From Xanthostigma xanthostigma (lineage: Eukaryota > Arthropoda > Insecta > Raphidioptera > Raphidiidae): a DNA stretch of 64,000 bases. Made by a program: the position numbers and the translations under genes. Of this stretch, positions 54,278-64,000 are shown piece after piece. Below the pieces are notes generated by a model that saw only the letters and a list, made by a program, of their open reading frames with translations, ran no database searches and had not been told where the DNA came from. Position 1 is the stretch's first letter. Each line of letters starts with the position of its first letter. The DNA lies in assembly GCA_963575645.1 (NCBI GenBank), contig OY754467.1, forward strand, positions 8,866,001 to 8,930,000, in the 5' to 3' direction.

Positions 54278-54485
54278 CTCCTTTTTCTTTTTTTAAAGGT
54301 ATATCCAATTGCTTATATCGACATATATAGAGCATATGCATCATAATATACAAGAGAATATCACTTGGGGATGGCAATACCTCTTGGTATCTGGCCACAA
54401 AATATCCATGAGCAGAGGTGGGATTCGAACCCACTACAGTGCGATCCAAAGGCCAGCACGCTGACCATTACACCACGCTGTCCTC
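54278..54485 (-). repeat. tRNA-derived SINE
   Basis: Minus-strand head with A-box TGGTGTAATGG (54465-54475) and B-box GGTTCGAATCC (54421-54431), followed by a ~120-base unrelated body and an A-rich tail (TTTAAAAAAAGAAAAAGG). Head closest to a tRNA-Gln type by eye. ORFs here are shadows. Confidence 0.65.
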
Positions 54486-54920
54486 TCTCCTTGTTCTGTT
54501 TCAGATAGGATTAGTGTATCGATTATTTGAAATTTTCGACCTTGATCTTCCATCCCAGTCACACTTCATTTGTGTTGCGTAACAATATAAATGACATTTC
54601 TGCACTGTGTTTCACAAAACGTCAAATATTTGTACAGAACACCTGTTGTCTGACGTATTGTGAGTTTATATAAACGGCGGAGGAAATTAAAAAGACAAAT
54701 TTAGCACAATAACAATAATTTTATAAACGCGCCACGTCAAGCTGTGATAAATTGCTTTCTGATGACGACGACAAACGATGAGGTCGGTTGCTGCGAACCA
54801 ATTAACCGATCGAAATGTGGTCATTTATCATTCTCGTTTAAAATTTCTGAAAATTAAATCAAAATGTTCCACTTTTCGAAACATCGCCACTTTTAATTTC
54901 GTGAACTGAAGACACCGTAT
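54486..54920. other. No gene recognised
   Basis: AT-rich sequence between a SINE and a MITE. Confidence 0.4.
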
Positions 54921-55479
54921 TTAAGGAGGTTGATGCATTACAGTCCCAATCAAAAGTAAGTCGAATTCTAAATGGGAACTTTTCCATAATAAATTTTTAC
55001 AAAAGGTTATAAGTCGATGATACCAATAAATTATTGTCATAAAGGCATAAATAAATATTTTTTTTTTTTAATATTAATTAATTATTTCAGTATTTTACTT
55101 AATGGACTAACTTTTGAATTTTTTGTACAAAGTTAGGTTAGAAAAAATAAATTTATGTAAATATCTGTATTTTTAAGTCTCCTAATTAAATTGGAAGAAA
55201 TATTAAAATATGCGTAAGACATCGATGCTTTACATAGTTAGTTTTCGGAACTGGTGACATTATTTGGTTATTTGCAAAAAAGTAAAATGTACCGTTTGTA
55301 TGCTAGGTTGATATATTTTCCATAAGATTACATGTAAAAGTTTTTTTTTTAATTTTTAACTTTATAAATCTCCTAATGATTTTGGATTTTTTACAGAAAA
55401 TTTTGTCATAAAAAAATCTATTAAAAAAACTTTATTTCAGATTTTTTTCATTATCTTCGTAAAACGGCTCAACCTCCTA
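54921..55479. mobile_element. piggyBac-like MITE, copy 3, right TTAA lost
   Basis: Left TTAAGGAGGTTGATGCATTA; right end CGGCTCAACCTCCTAAAA has TAAA in place of TTAA. About 160 bases shorter than copy 1 in the middle. Confidence 0.8.
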
Positions 55480-56088
55480 AAACTTCGAAATTCCTTGAAG
55501 GTCGTAGGCAGAAAAAACACTTCAGGGGTATTAGAAAATCTAGTTTTTCTTACTAGGTCGTATTTTATAGCGACAACGCAATTGAGGCAAGACATTTTGG
55601 AATTTTTAATGAGTCAAAAAAGGCGACCAATTTAGTTATTGTCAGTGGCTTCTTGGAATTTCCTTTCTCTTCAGATGAATCATGACTTTGCAGACTAATT
55701 CTCCACAAAAGCAATCTGAACACAATTTAACAACAGCACCGCAAAGAAGAGAAGCCTCTATCACAGCAGGGGTGTCAGACTGATTTTTCTAAAGGGCCAT
55801 TTCTATAAGATTTAAGTTGTGTTAGCGGGCCTGACTCTAAATTAAAAACTAAAACACATACTAAATTAAAATCTTTATTTAGTTTAAATCAATTTTCATA
55901 TAAAGGTAATAAACATACATCGTAAAAATATAAAAATACTATATGGCCCGCGGGGGGTCGACCCCGAGACCTTCGCGCGTAAATTTCATTTGATATGGTA
56001 GCTATATAAAAATCATTAATGCATTACAGAAAAATCGTTCCATATGCAACATTGACCGGATACCCAAGTAAGGTTCGTACTTACGCAT
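55480..56088. other. No gene; truncated hAT end
   Basis: At 55769 CAGGGGTGTCAGACTGATTT is a common hAT-type terminus. GGCCCGCGGGG at ~55944 may belong to it. The far end was not found. Confidence 0.45.
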
Positions 56089-56290
56089 TATACAGGTGAT
56101 TTTTAAGTTGATTCTATAACAGCGTGTAGAAATCAAATAGAGGCCCAAATATTTCAAGTACCTAGCTTTTTTTATCAAAACTCAAAAATGAAAGAGAAAC
56201 GGTCTTACAAAGTTTTATTAAATTTTATAAAATTTTGAGGTCGGTCCTGGCGTTATGTTATGTCACTATGGAAATATGTTATGTCATTAT
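56089..56290 (+). repeat. Single arm of the 58758-59231 foldback
   Basis: TATACAGGTGATTTTTAAGT, then CAGCGTGTAGAAATCAAATA, GGTCGGTCCTGGCGTTATGT and ATGTCACTATGGAAATA follow one arm of the foldback at 58758-59231 in order; the second arm is missing. Confidence 0.8.
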
Positions 56291-56531
56291 CAAGTAATTC
56301 ACAAAAAATATTCGAAGTTGTCCCCGTTTTGTTGAACACAAAGATGCGTGCTTCTGTACACGCTTGTAGTAGCGATAAGGGCCTTCCCCGAATTATTTGA
56401 GATGCATTTTCGATCCGTGCTATAATTCCTTCGCGTGTGTTAACCGGGCTTTTAATTAATTAAATAAAACTTAAACTTACTGTGTAATTACTTATTTTAA
56501 GAAGCTCTTATTTGCACGCGGGCGAATCCAC

Positions 56532-57142
56532 TAGTGATGTGTCCACATGACTCTTTATTGTGAGCTGGCTCCGCTCACTAAAAAGAGTCTCTCAGAGAGA
56601 GTCGTTCAAAAGAGCGACACTAGATAGTACGCACTACACAAGAGTGCAGACTGCAGAGGTGTGAACTGTCATCATGCATGCTCAGGAGTCACTTAGCATT
56701 GCACAGCACAATACATACGCTCAGCTCTGAGCTCATTTTCACATGATTCTGATCTTATATTATTCGCATTTAGGATAAACTATAATAAAAGCTTAACAAT
56801 AATGACGTTTATTGTTACAATATTATATCTTTGTCAACGACGTCAATGTGACTGGTTTAAGTCACTGTAAGCTTAGTACTATTACACTTACAGTGTGTCA
56901 TTCAACATTAAACGACTCAGCAAAGATAACCCCGTACGTGCAAAGTTCACTAGTGCCTCTGTGCCCTGTGCTGTGTGCGCTCTGCAAATGTGCGAATGTA
57001 ACAGTACAGAATAGCTCAGCACAGACCAATGGCGTTATTGGCGTTCGGAGTGAGTCATTCACAAAAAAAAAGAGCGACTCGCTCCGCTCCGAAAAAGGAG
57101 TCGTTCATTATGAACGACTCGCTCAGGAGCGGCACATCACTA
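56532..57142. mobile_element. hAT MITE, TAGTGATGTGTC family, copy 2, octamer GAATCCAC
   Basis: Inverted relative to 42795-43383. Octamer GAATCCAC at 56524-56531 and 57145-57152, with two extra bases (TA) at the right border. The 117-codon ORF across it is a shadow. Confidence 0.88.
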
Positions 57143-57152
57143 TAGAATCCAC

Positions 57153-57476
57153 GAGCAAAAGCTAGATTAATATTATAAATCCCGGATTAAAGTTTGATAA
57201 CGTGTCACAGAAAAGTTTAGTCATCTTTTATGAAAGTTATTCTATGTAAGTTTTTTAACATAATATTTTCTTTTCGTACATTTTCATTAAGTTCGGTTTA
57301 GTCGACAGCTTCTTCTGTCCGTGCGACCGAGTTTATGCAAAATGAATGTTCGTTTTAATATCGCCGCGTATGAATGATGTATGGAAAGTAGGTCACGTGC
57401 ACTATTCGCCATTATTAAAGTTCATGTATAAAAAACACCGTATAGTATGGCCCCCACGCCACAGCTGACTGGTATA
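57153..57476. other. No gene recognised
   Basis: AT-rich spacer between two elements. Confidence 0.4.
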
Positions 57477-58386
57477 TACAGGGTGTCCCATTAAGAATGG
57501 GACATAGAACAACCGCAGATTCTCCAATTCAAAATAAAACGATTAAGCGAAATATGCTTAGATAAAATGTTACTCGTTTCCGAAATACGGGGTGTTGAAG
57601 TTGAAAACTGAAAAATTATTAATGTCCATAATTTTTTTAATACACCGTATAATTTTACTCAAATCGGCACACTTGTTAAATATCATAAAATGCACCTAAC
57701 AATAAAAAAATTAGTTCAGTACGCTCTACCAGTGGCGTACGGCAGGAGTAAGTAATGCTTGTACCCCTTCTAAATGTTACGCCGCTGTCTAAATTTTAAT
57801 TTTGACTATAATTTTAATTTTTTTGATATTTTCTAAGTCAATAATGTACACTTGTTAGTTTGTTGTAAAGTCATTGGTTTTCGAGATATTCGCAGTTAAA
57901 GATAGATAGACATGTACTTTTTATTTGTATTATTATTAATAATATTCATTTTTACAATTTTGTCTTAAAAAAACTGCGAATATCTCGAAAACCAATGACT
58001 TTACAACAAACTAACAAGTATTGACTTAGAAAATATCAAAAAAAATTAAAATTATAGTCAAAATTAAAATTTAGACAGCGGCGTAACATTTAGAAGGAGT
58101 ACAAGCATTACTTACTCCTGCCGTACGCCACTGGTAGAGCGTACTGAACTAATTTTTTTATTGTTAGGTGCATTTTATGATATTTAACAAGTGTGCCGAT
58201 TTGAGTAAAATTATACGGTGTATTAAAAAAATTATGGACATTAATAATTTTTCAGTTTTCAACTTCAACACCCCGTATTTCGGAAACGAGTAACATTTTA
58301 TCTAAGCATATTTCGCTTAATCGTTTTATTTTGAATTGGAGAATCTGCGGTTGGTCTATGTCCCATTCTTAATGGGACGCCCTGTA
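57477..58386. mobile_element. Long foldback element, TACAGGGTGTCCC family, copy 2 (near-complete)
   Basis: TA-flanked ends TACAGGGTGTCCCATTAAGA and its inverse. Arms of ~440 bases are nearly exact complements, so the element is one long palindrome with an AT-rich centre near 57940. Copy 1 at 4276-5116 has lost part of one arm. Confidence 0.9.
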
Positions 58387-58440
58387 TATATAATATCTAA
58401 ATTAATAATTTAACAATCTATTTCTATATTATATCGTATA

Positions 58441-58757
58441 CTAGCGGTCCCGCCCGGTTTCACCCGGGTGCAAAAGAACGAATGTAGGTGAGGGACATGA
58501 GTACGCACGTTCATCTTAGTTTACCGAGATGAATGTTGTGTCCAAATTTCATGATGATCGGAGTTACCGTTCAAAAGTTTTTGTAGGACGGACAAATTTT
58601 GAGTTACATTTTTCATTGATGCTCCGCTCCTATTGGTCGTAGCGTGATATATAGCCTACATAGCCTTCCTCTATAAATGAACTATGAAACAAAAAAAACA
58701 TTCAATTCGAACCAGTAGTTCCTGAGATTAGCCAAACAAACAAACTCTTCAGCTATA
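58441..58757 (-). mobile_element. Non-autonomous Helitron, short form, cut by a foldback insertion
   Basis: Minus-strand 3' end CACCCGGGTGAAACCGGG, then CGGGACCGCTAG. The 5' part ends at AGCTGAAGAGTTTG; the TA-flanked foldback at 58758-59231 is inserted there, and TATAGTAGG-like remnants continue beyond 59231. Confidence 0.8.
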
Positions 58758-59231
58758 TACAGGGTGAGTTTTAAATTGATGCTTTTTTTTTACAGCGTGT
58801 AAAAATCAAATAGACGAGCAAATATTTCAAATAGTTTTTTTATCAAAACTCAAAAATAAGAGAGAAACAGACTCACGAAGTTTAAATAAATTTTATTAAA
58901 TGTTCTTTAATTTTGAGGTCGGTCCTGGGGTTATATTATGTCACTATGGAAATAAGTTGTTATTATCAAGTATGTGTATTGTTCTGTTTTTGAGAGAATT
59001 GTGTGTGCCTCAATTATTTTTGATAATAATAACATATTTCCATAGTGACATAATATAACCCCAGGACCGACCTCAAAATTAAAGAAAATTTAATAAAATT
59101 TATTTAAACTTCGAAAGGCTGTTTCTCTCTTATTTTTGAGTTTTGATAAAAAAACTATTTGAAATATTTGCTCGTCTATTTGATTTTTACACGCTGTAAA
59201 AAAAAAGCATCAACTTAAAACTCACCCTGTA
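58758..59231. mobile_element. Foldback element with TACAGGGTGAGTTTTAA ends
   Basis: Near-perfect palindrome of 474 bases, TA at both borders; arms of ~215 bases meet at GTATTGTTCTGTTTTTGAGA near 58985. Confidence 0.9.
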
Positions 59232-59851
59232 TATCAGTATAGTAGGTAGATATAAAAATCTCGCGTCACAATGTTCGTCCGTGCTAATCTGCGAAATCAC
59301 TGAACCGATTTTAATGAAATTTTGTACATGGCCAACGCTACGTAATAAAAAACGTGTGCATAGAAGCAAACGGATGTCGCTTTTTTACGTTATGGTGGTG
59401 TCGCGAGGAAACCCAAATCTGCTGCTTCTATGCACTGCACGTTTTTTGTTATGTCATCCCCAGTCATTTTACGGCCGCTATCTTACGGGATAGCCAGATA
59501 CAGTTAAAGTGATATACATTATTAAGTATTTGATGCTCTTGATTATTTAGCGGCCAAACTAAAATCCACCCGGACGAAGTCGGAACAGAAAGTTCGTTTA
59601 ATATTGTTGTTATCTAAGTGGTATATTATACTATTTTCGGTTTTGTTGACACGGTAAATAAAAGTGAATTTTATTGTTGAAAAGTAAAACGCATATAAAA
59701 ATGCAATGTTTATTAGTTATGGAACAGTTGAGCGAATAAAAATGCATTTAGTTTACTGTCGCCATTTATATATATGGTCGTTGCGCAGTTCTTAACGACA
59801 TAACGATGTTTCATATTATAGTTTATTTGTCGATATGATTTTATAGAAGCA
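59232..59851. other. No gene; repeat scraps
   Basis: 59250-59350 (TCTCGCGTCACAATGTTCGT, CTGAACCGATTTTAATGAAA) is the type of sequence that ends many dispersed insect repeats. No complete element defined. Confidence 0.4.
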
Positions 59852-60107
59852 TTAGCGGGCTGGTCCGTCTTCGCCCAAATTTATAGATTGCCACCGTTGT
59901 TTCGTCGACTTTGGTTGCAAAATTGGTCTCCACGAAAAGAGCTTTTATTTTAACGCGATAATATATAGCCTATGTCCATCTTGAAAGTTCATTCTAAATA
60001 TTGGTGAAAAAATTTTTGAAATCGGATGAGTAGTTTCAGAGATTACCTACTGTATCCAAACGTATACAAGCTTTACTTCTTTATAATATTAGTATAAAAA
60101 GTATAGA
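59852..60107 (-). mobile_element. Non-autonomous Helitron, second family, copy 2
   Basis: Minus strand starts TCTATACTTTTTATACTAAT and ends CCCGCTAA before T. Shares ACTACTCATCCGATTTCAAA and TTAACGCGAT-type blocks with 18608-18841. Confidence 0.7.
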
Positions 60108-60490
60108 TATAACAAATTTTGAATCGTGAAATCGTCTTTTTTTAATTTATCTTAACTCGCGATTTTGACAGACACCATAGATCGACTTTTAAACCAGTAG
60201 TTATATAATTATCTAAAGCCGTCCGCGCACGGGTCGACCGTTTTGCAATTTGAGTTTCAAGCCAGTTCACGACGCGATCACTCTGTGACCTTAAGTAGAG
60301 AAACGGTCAACAGAAACACGATCGATTTGAAACCAGTCGCAAGTGTAAATGTGCGTCTTTCCCTTTTTTTTGTCAAGTGCGGATGTGCTCTCTGCTCGGT
60401 CGTAGTCTGTGCTTCGAATACAACCGAGCAGAAAACACAATCACGCTTATAGACACCAGCCGTCGACACGCCAACTTCTGAGCCGCCAAG

Positions 60491-60757
60491 AAGATAGATA
60501 GATAGATATATTTATTTCGAAAATAGCATAAAAGCTATGAAATATTAATATATATACATTACATAAATAATAATTAAAATACAGATAAAATTAGAACTCG
60601 TCAATACAATAGAGACATTTTTCTATTAAATATTTTTTCAATTGTCTTTTAAAAGGTGATAGATGTAGGTCTTTAATTTCACTCGGAACTTTATTAAAAA
60701 TGTCAACTAAATTAAAATTTACATTATTTCGATACATAGAGGATTTTGGCAGATGAA
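60491..60757 (-). pseudogene. LINE 3' end: ORF2 C-terminus, short 3' UTR and (ATCT)n tail
   Basis: Minus-strand frame ends at 60591 with a typical non-LTR retrotransposon C-terminus: LHLPKSS...NVNFNLVDIFNKVPSEIKDL, then FKRQLKKYLIEKCLYCIDEF and TAA. The 3' UTR ends in (ATCT)n, on the plus strand AGATAGATAGATAGATA at 60491. 5'-truncated: it joins another repeat at ~60758. Confidence 0.75.
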
Positions 60758-60785
60758 GAACACTTCGCCCGCTGCCACATCGCCT

Positions 60786-60820
60786 TTGATAATGTCTACC
60801 GCAGTTGTAGACGAAACGTC
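60786..60820 (+). other. GTCTAC hairpin - GAAACGTC motif
   Basis: TTTGATAAT, GTCTAC, loop CGCAGTT, GTAGAC, GAAACGTC. Same module as in 14749-14932 and 62612-62647. Confidence 0.6.
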
Positions 60821-60980
60821 CGGTAGAAATATCGATGGACCACGGCCTACAAGAAGATTTGGAACATATATAGCAGCCTACACACTTGAATGAATAAGAC
60901 ACGTCGCACGTATTCTCTCTATCGCACTGTCATTCTTTCTCTCTCTCTCTATGGGTTTATTTTCTTAAAGGGTATTCAAC

Positions 60981-61841
60981 AATAGTTGGCAAGACCAAAA
61001 GTGCACATCCCGCAAGTTTTCCATTGTATGATAAAAAAATAACAATTAAAAAATATTTTTTATAAATTTAAAAAGATTTAAAAATTTAAAGAAATAAATA
61101 ATTAAAAATTGAAAAAATATTTTTTTTAAGTTTGCAAAAATAAAAAAAATTAAGAACTATACATAATATAATATATAATTAATATCAAGTGGAATACAAT
61201 AAAACAAAATAAAAAGAAAAAAAAATAAAAAAAAAATCAATGATTTCGTAAGGAATCGAACCCAGGACCTTGCCCTTGGGGATCCAACGGCATAACCATT
61301 ACGCCACGGCGGCCTAATACGTGTAGTGGTGTTATCACGGTATAGAAGTGTAGCACTTGTTTTATGGATTACACTATATTTACACAGCAATTATTATATT
61401 GTTTTTTTAAACTATTAGCTGTCAAAAATAATAAAATAAAACTGTTTATAAAAATTAAACTACTGAACACATTTTAGTGAATTTAAATAGGGTTCTGGTC
61501 TGATAGTAAACAAAGTGAATAAAATATAACCCAAGGCAATCCGACCAAAATTGCGATCTGTAGAGTCGTGACGTACGTACGTACATACGTACGTACATAC
61601 GTACAGACCAACCGACAACTGCTGTTTGAGATTTTCAATTACAATTTTAATAGTATTTATGAACTCGAATTGATTTAAAAATGGTTCTGTTTTATAGATT
61701 AGAATCTCCTCTTTTCAAAAAGCTTCAATTTGAATGGATTTCGTGTGAAATTAACTTAGATATAACTTCTTATATGAACGAAAGTCAGCTCTGACGCACA
61801 AAGCGATAATAAAGCACATACTGCTAGTTTAGCGGTATGTG
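60981..61841 (-). repeat. Unclassified ~860-base repeat, copy 2, with tRNA-like core
   Basis: Inverted partner of 1196-2052, aligned over its whole length. (ACGT)n at 61571-61605. The tRNA-like part at 61243-61313 keeps A-box TGGCGTAATGG (61296-61306) and B-box GGTTCGATTCC (61252-61262). Confidence 0.78.
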
Positions 61842-61844
61842 CAA

Positions 61845-62611
61845 TAGTATGACTTTGTCATGAAAACAAATGCAACATACACTCTGAGACTCGTAGACTT
61901 TTTTTTCCCACATCCCAGTTGGCGATAACGTTTCTCCTACGAAAACATTATTTGTTTTTTTCTTTTTGTGTAAATAAAGAGAGTATAGTACAAGTTTGAT
62001 AAAAATTTCATGTGGTTTTCGTCTGAATAAAACATTACCGAAATTGCTGCCGTATATACATGAAAGTGCGCGTCAAATGAATTTGTTTTTATGAGGCAAG
62101 GAAGTTAGTAGTTCGAAGAAAGAAAGAAATAACGAGTGCTGGCATTACTGATCTCTAAATGTATGGACTGTGGATGGCGACCAATGTATTGCGCCCACTG
62201 CAAAGCGATAGGCATTTGTAGAGGCAGATCGCTTTTCAACGCAGTAAAAACAATAGATATTAGTCAATAATATCACCTATTGCAAATTACCACCGACAAA
62301 CAATTTTTATTGTCAACTAGCGCCACGCGTTGCAGTGGCTCTTGCCGTAAATTAAGTAGTATAGCGTGTGTTGCTTTAACGCCCAACAGATGGCGCTGTT
62401 TTTTAAATCATGTTTTCACCTGTCATAGGTTCGATACCATACAATACGTACATAAAAACACGCGCGTATTTGAGTGCAACGTTATGACAAAGTTTCAAAG
62501 CAATCGGTAAAGAACTTTCGGAGATTTAAGATTTTGAACAAACGATTAATTCTTCTTGGTTTCGTTCTTTTTGTATGTATATGAGCAGACTTTGCCCGAT
62601 ACCACATTGCC
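61845..62611. other. No gene recognised
   Basis: AT-rich, a few short ORFs without recognisable domains. Confidence 0.4.
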
Positions 62612-62647
62612 TTTGATAATGTCTACCGCAGTTGTAGACGAAACGTC
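62612..62647 (+). other. GTCTAC hairpin - GAAACGTC motif
   Basis: Same module as 60786-60820, followed by ACCAATGGACCACGG and CCGGCCGTGAAAGCCTACAC, matching the flanks near 14930-14990. Confidence 0.6.
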
Positions 62648-62768
62648 AGGTATAGTAATACCAATGGACCACGGCATACAAGCCCGGAAACCAAAAAGAA
62701 TTGAATCAACACCGGCCGTGAAAGCCTACACACGTGGATAAAACGAACATTTACATTTTTATTTAATA

Positions 62769-63366
62769 CTAGCGGTTCCGCCCCGTTTCACCCGGGTGCA
62801 AAAGAACGAATGGGGAAGGAAGGGACATGAGTACACACATTCATCTTAGTTTACCGACATGAATGTTGTGTCCAAATTTCATGATGATCGGAGTTATCGT
62901 TAAAAAAAAGCAGTATTTATACTTTTTTTAACTAATAATTTTTTTTAATTAATTAAATAAAATTAAAATAAATTTTAATGTAAGCCTTAGAAGAAATCAA
63001 TGTAGAAAATAAAAAATAAATAAAAATGCATTCGCCCAACGTAGGGCTCGAACCCACGAGACCCTGGTATTGACAGTGTTGTGCTCTACCGATTGCGCTA
63101 GCCGGCGTTGTATTCTTACATCGCTAATATGAGTATACTTAGTGCATTTCACCTGAATGGAAGCTTATTTTTTAGATACATTTGGAACATTTTTCATTAA
63201 TGCTCCGCTCCTAATGGTCGTAGCCTGATTTTATATAGCCTATAGTCTTCCTCGATAAATGAGCTATCCAACAAAAAATTTTGAACCAGTAGTTCCTGAG
63301 ATTAACGCGTTCAAACAAACAAACAAACAAACAAACAAACTCTTCAGCTTTATATTTTAGTATAGA
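62769..63366 (-). mobile_element. Non-autonomous Helitron carrying a tRNA-Lys-like sequence, copy 2
   Basis: Minus strand starts TCTATACTAAAATATAAAGC, ends CACCCGGGTGAAACGGGG then CGGAACCGCTAG and T. The ~250-base insert with its flanks (TTACATTAAAATTTATTTTA side and AAGCTTCCATTCAGGTGAAA side) matches copy 1 at 33506-34099. Confidence 0.88.
63033..63107 (-). tRNA. tRNA-Lys-like pseudogene inside Helitron, copy 2
   Basis: Minus strand GCTAGCGCAATCGGTAGAGC, loop CTGTCAA, then CTCGTGGGTTCGAGCCCTAC and GTTGGGCG. It carries the same loop change as copy 1 and likewise has an unpaired anticodon stem. Confidence 0.7.
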
Positions 63367-63693
63367 TAGATATCACCCAACCCTAGAACACACAATGGAC
63401 TCAGAAGCAAGGGAACTAAGTGGCGTAGTTCATACATTACAATTAGTGGATTGTGACTTCCGTACATTTTTTTTTACATAAGACAATGAACTATAATAAT
63501 TACACCGTCCATTAAAAACCAGTGTTTTGTTTCAAATTAAAATGGATGACATTGACACGACATTGAAATCAGCTTCCTCTAGAGTTGACTGATTCTTTCT
63601 TTGTTCTCATTTAATGGACTGCCGTTTGTCATCTCTTTCTTTCTGAAATTCAGGAATCTTATACATTTACATAATTTCTGATGAAACCAGGTA

Positions 63694-63945
63694 AAGGCCG
63701 CTGCACACGAGGCTGAAGACACTGCTAGAAACACTGCTGGGACTTCTACTGGCCGATAGACTGTAGTGATGAGTCCCGTCTCGAAGCGGAGCGAGTCGCT
63801 CCTTTTTTTTGTGAATGACTCACTCCGAGCGCTATTGCTCTGTGCTGAACTGTTCTGTACTGTTGCATTCGCACATTTACAGAGCGCACACAGCACAGGC
63901 CACAGAGGCACTAGTACGGAGTTATCTTTGCTGAGTCATTTAATT
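63694..63945 (+). repeat. MITE end plus truncated hAT MITE (TAGTGATG family, copy 3)
   Basis: GGCCGCTGCACACGAGGCTG at 63696 is an end of the 8295-8736 family. From 63766 TAGTGATGAGTCCCG, GCGGAGCGAGTCGCTCC and TGTACTGTTGCATTCGCACA follow the hAT MITE at 42795-43383, ending early near GCTGAGTCATTTAA. Confidence 0.75.
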
Positions 63946-64000
63946 CCTATATATCTGTTCTATTGTATATTTTATTTTGATCAATTTTATTACTAGCTCT

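Noticed and set aside
56812-57165. 117-codon plus-strand ORF, and the similar minus-strand ORF at 63579-63911
   Set aside because: Both lie in copies of one hAT MITE; the reading frame is a by-product of the repeat.
1-64000. A new multi-gene defence or metabolic system
   Set aside because: Only two confident host genes are present and they belong to known families; the unusual content is in the mobile elements.

Overview
The window looks like nuclear DNA from an insect. It is AT-rich, its genes are split by short GT-AG introns, and most of it is short non-autonomous transposons with clean target-site duplications. The Helitron, IS630/mariner, hAT, pogo and piggyBac-like families all fit an arthropod; I cannot fix the order. 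There is no bacterial-style gene packing, CRISPR array or rRNA.

Two host genes are supported. A prominin-family five-transmembrane glycoprotein gene lies on the minus strand. Fifteen consecutive exons between 39608 and 17789 join in frame to about 863 codons. They run from the first membrane segment through the Cys-rich loop and two large extracellular regions to a Tyr/Pro-rich cytoplasmic tail, and include a 24-base microexon. The first exon(s) and the last exon were not found. On the plus strand at 49473-51329 is a complete two-exon gene for a 256-residue MADF-BESS (Adf-1-like) DNA-binding protein. The two genes are divergent. A 70-codon plus-strand ORF with a presequence-like start and one membrane segment sits inside a prominin intron and is only a candidate gene.

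Layout: 1-640 is the deleted end of an IS630/mariner transposase. 1-17.7 kb is a mosaic of MITEs, foldback elements, a broken LINE and a ~455-base tandem repeat. 17.8-39.6 kb is the prominin gene, its introns loaded with hAT MITEs, Helitrons, pogo-like MITEs and long palindromes. 39.6-49.4 kb is intergenic or prominin 5' intron, again MITE-rich. 49.4-51.4 kb is the MADF gene. 51.4-64 kb is repeat-only, with nested foldbacks, Helitrons, a LINE tail and tRNA-related sequences.

The most unusual features are a Helitron subfamily carrying a tRNA-Lys-like sequence (two copies against three shorter relatives without it), an unclassified ~860-base repeat with an internal tRNA-like core, a hAT insertion whose empty site is preserved 50 kb away, and a recurrent hairpin followed by GAAACGT in unrelated repeats. 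All functional assignments rest on reading translations and motifs by eye; no search was run.
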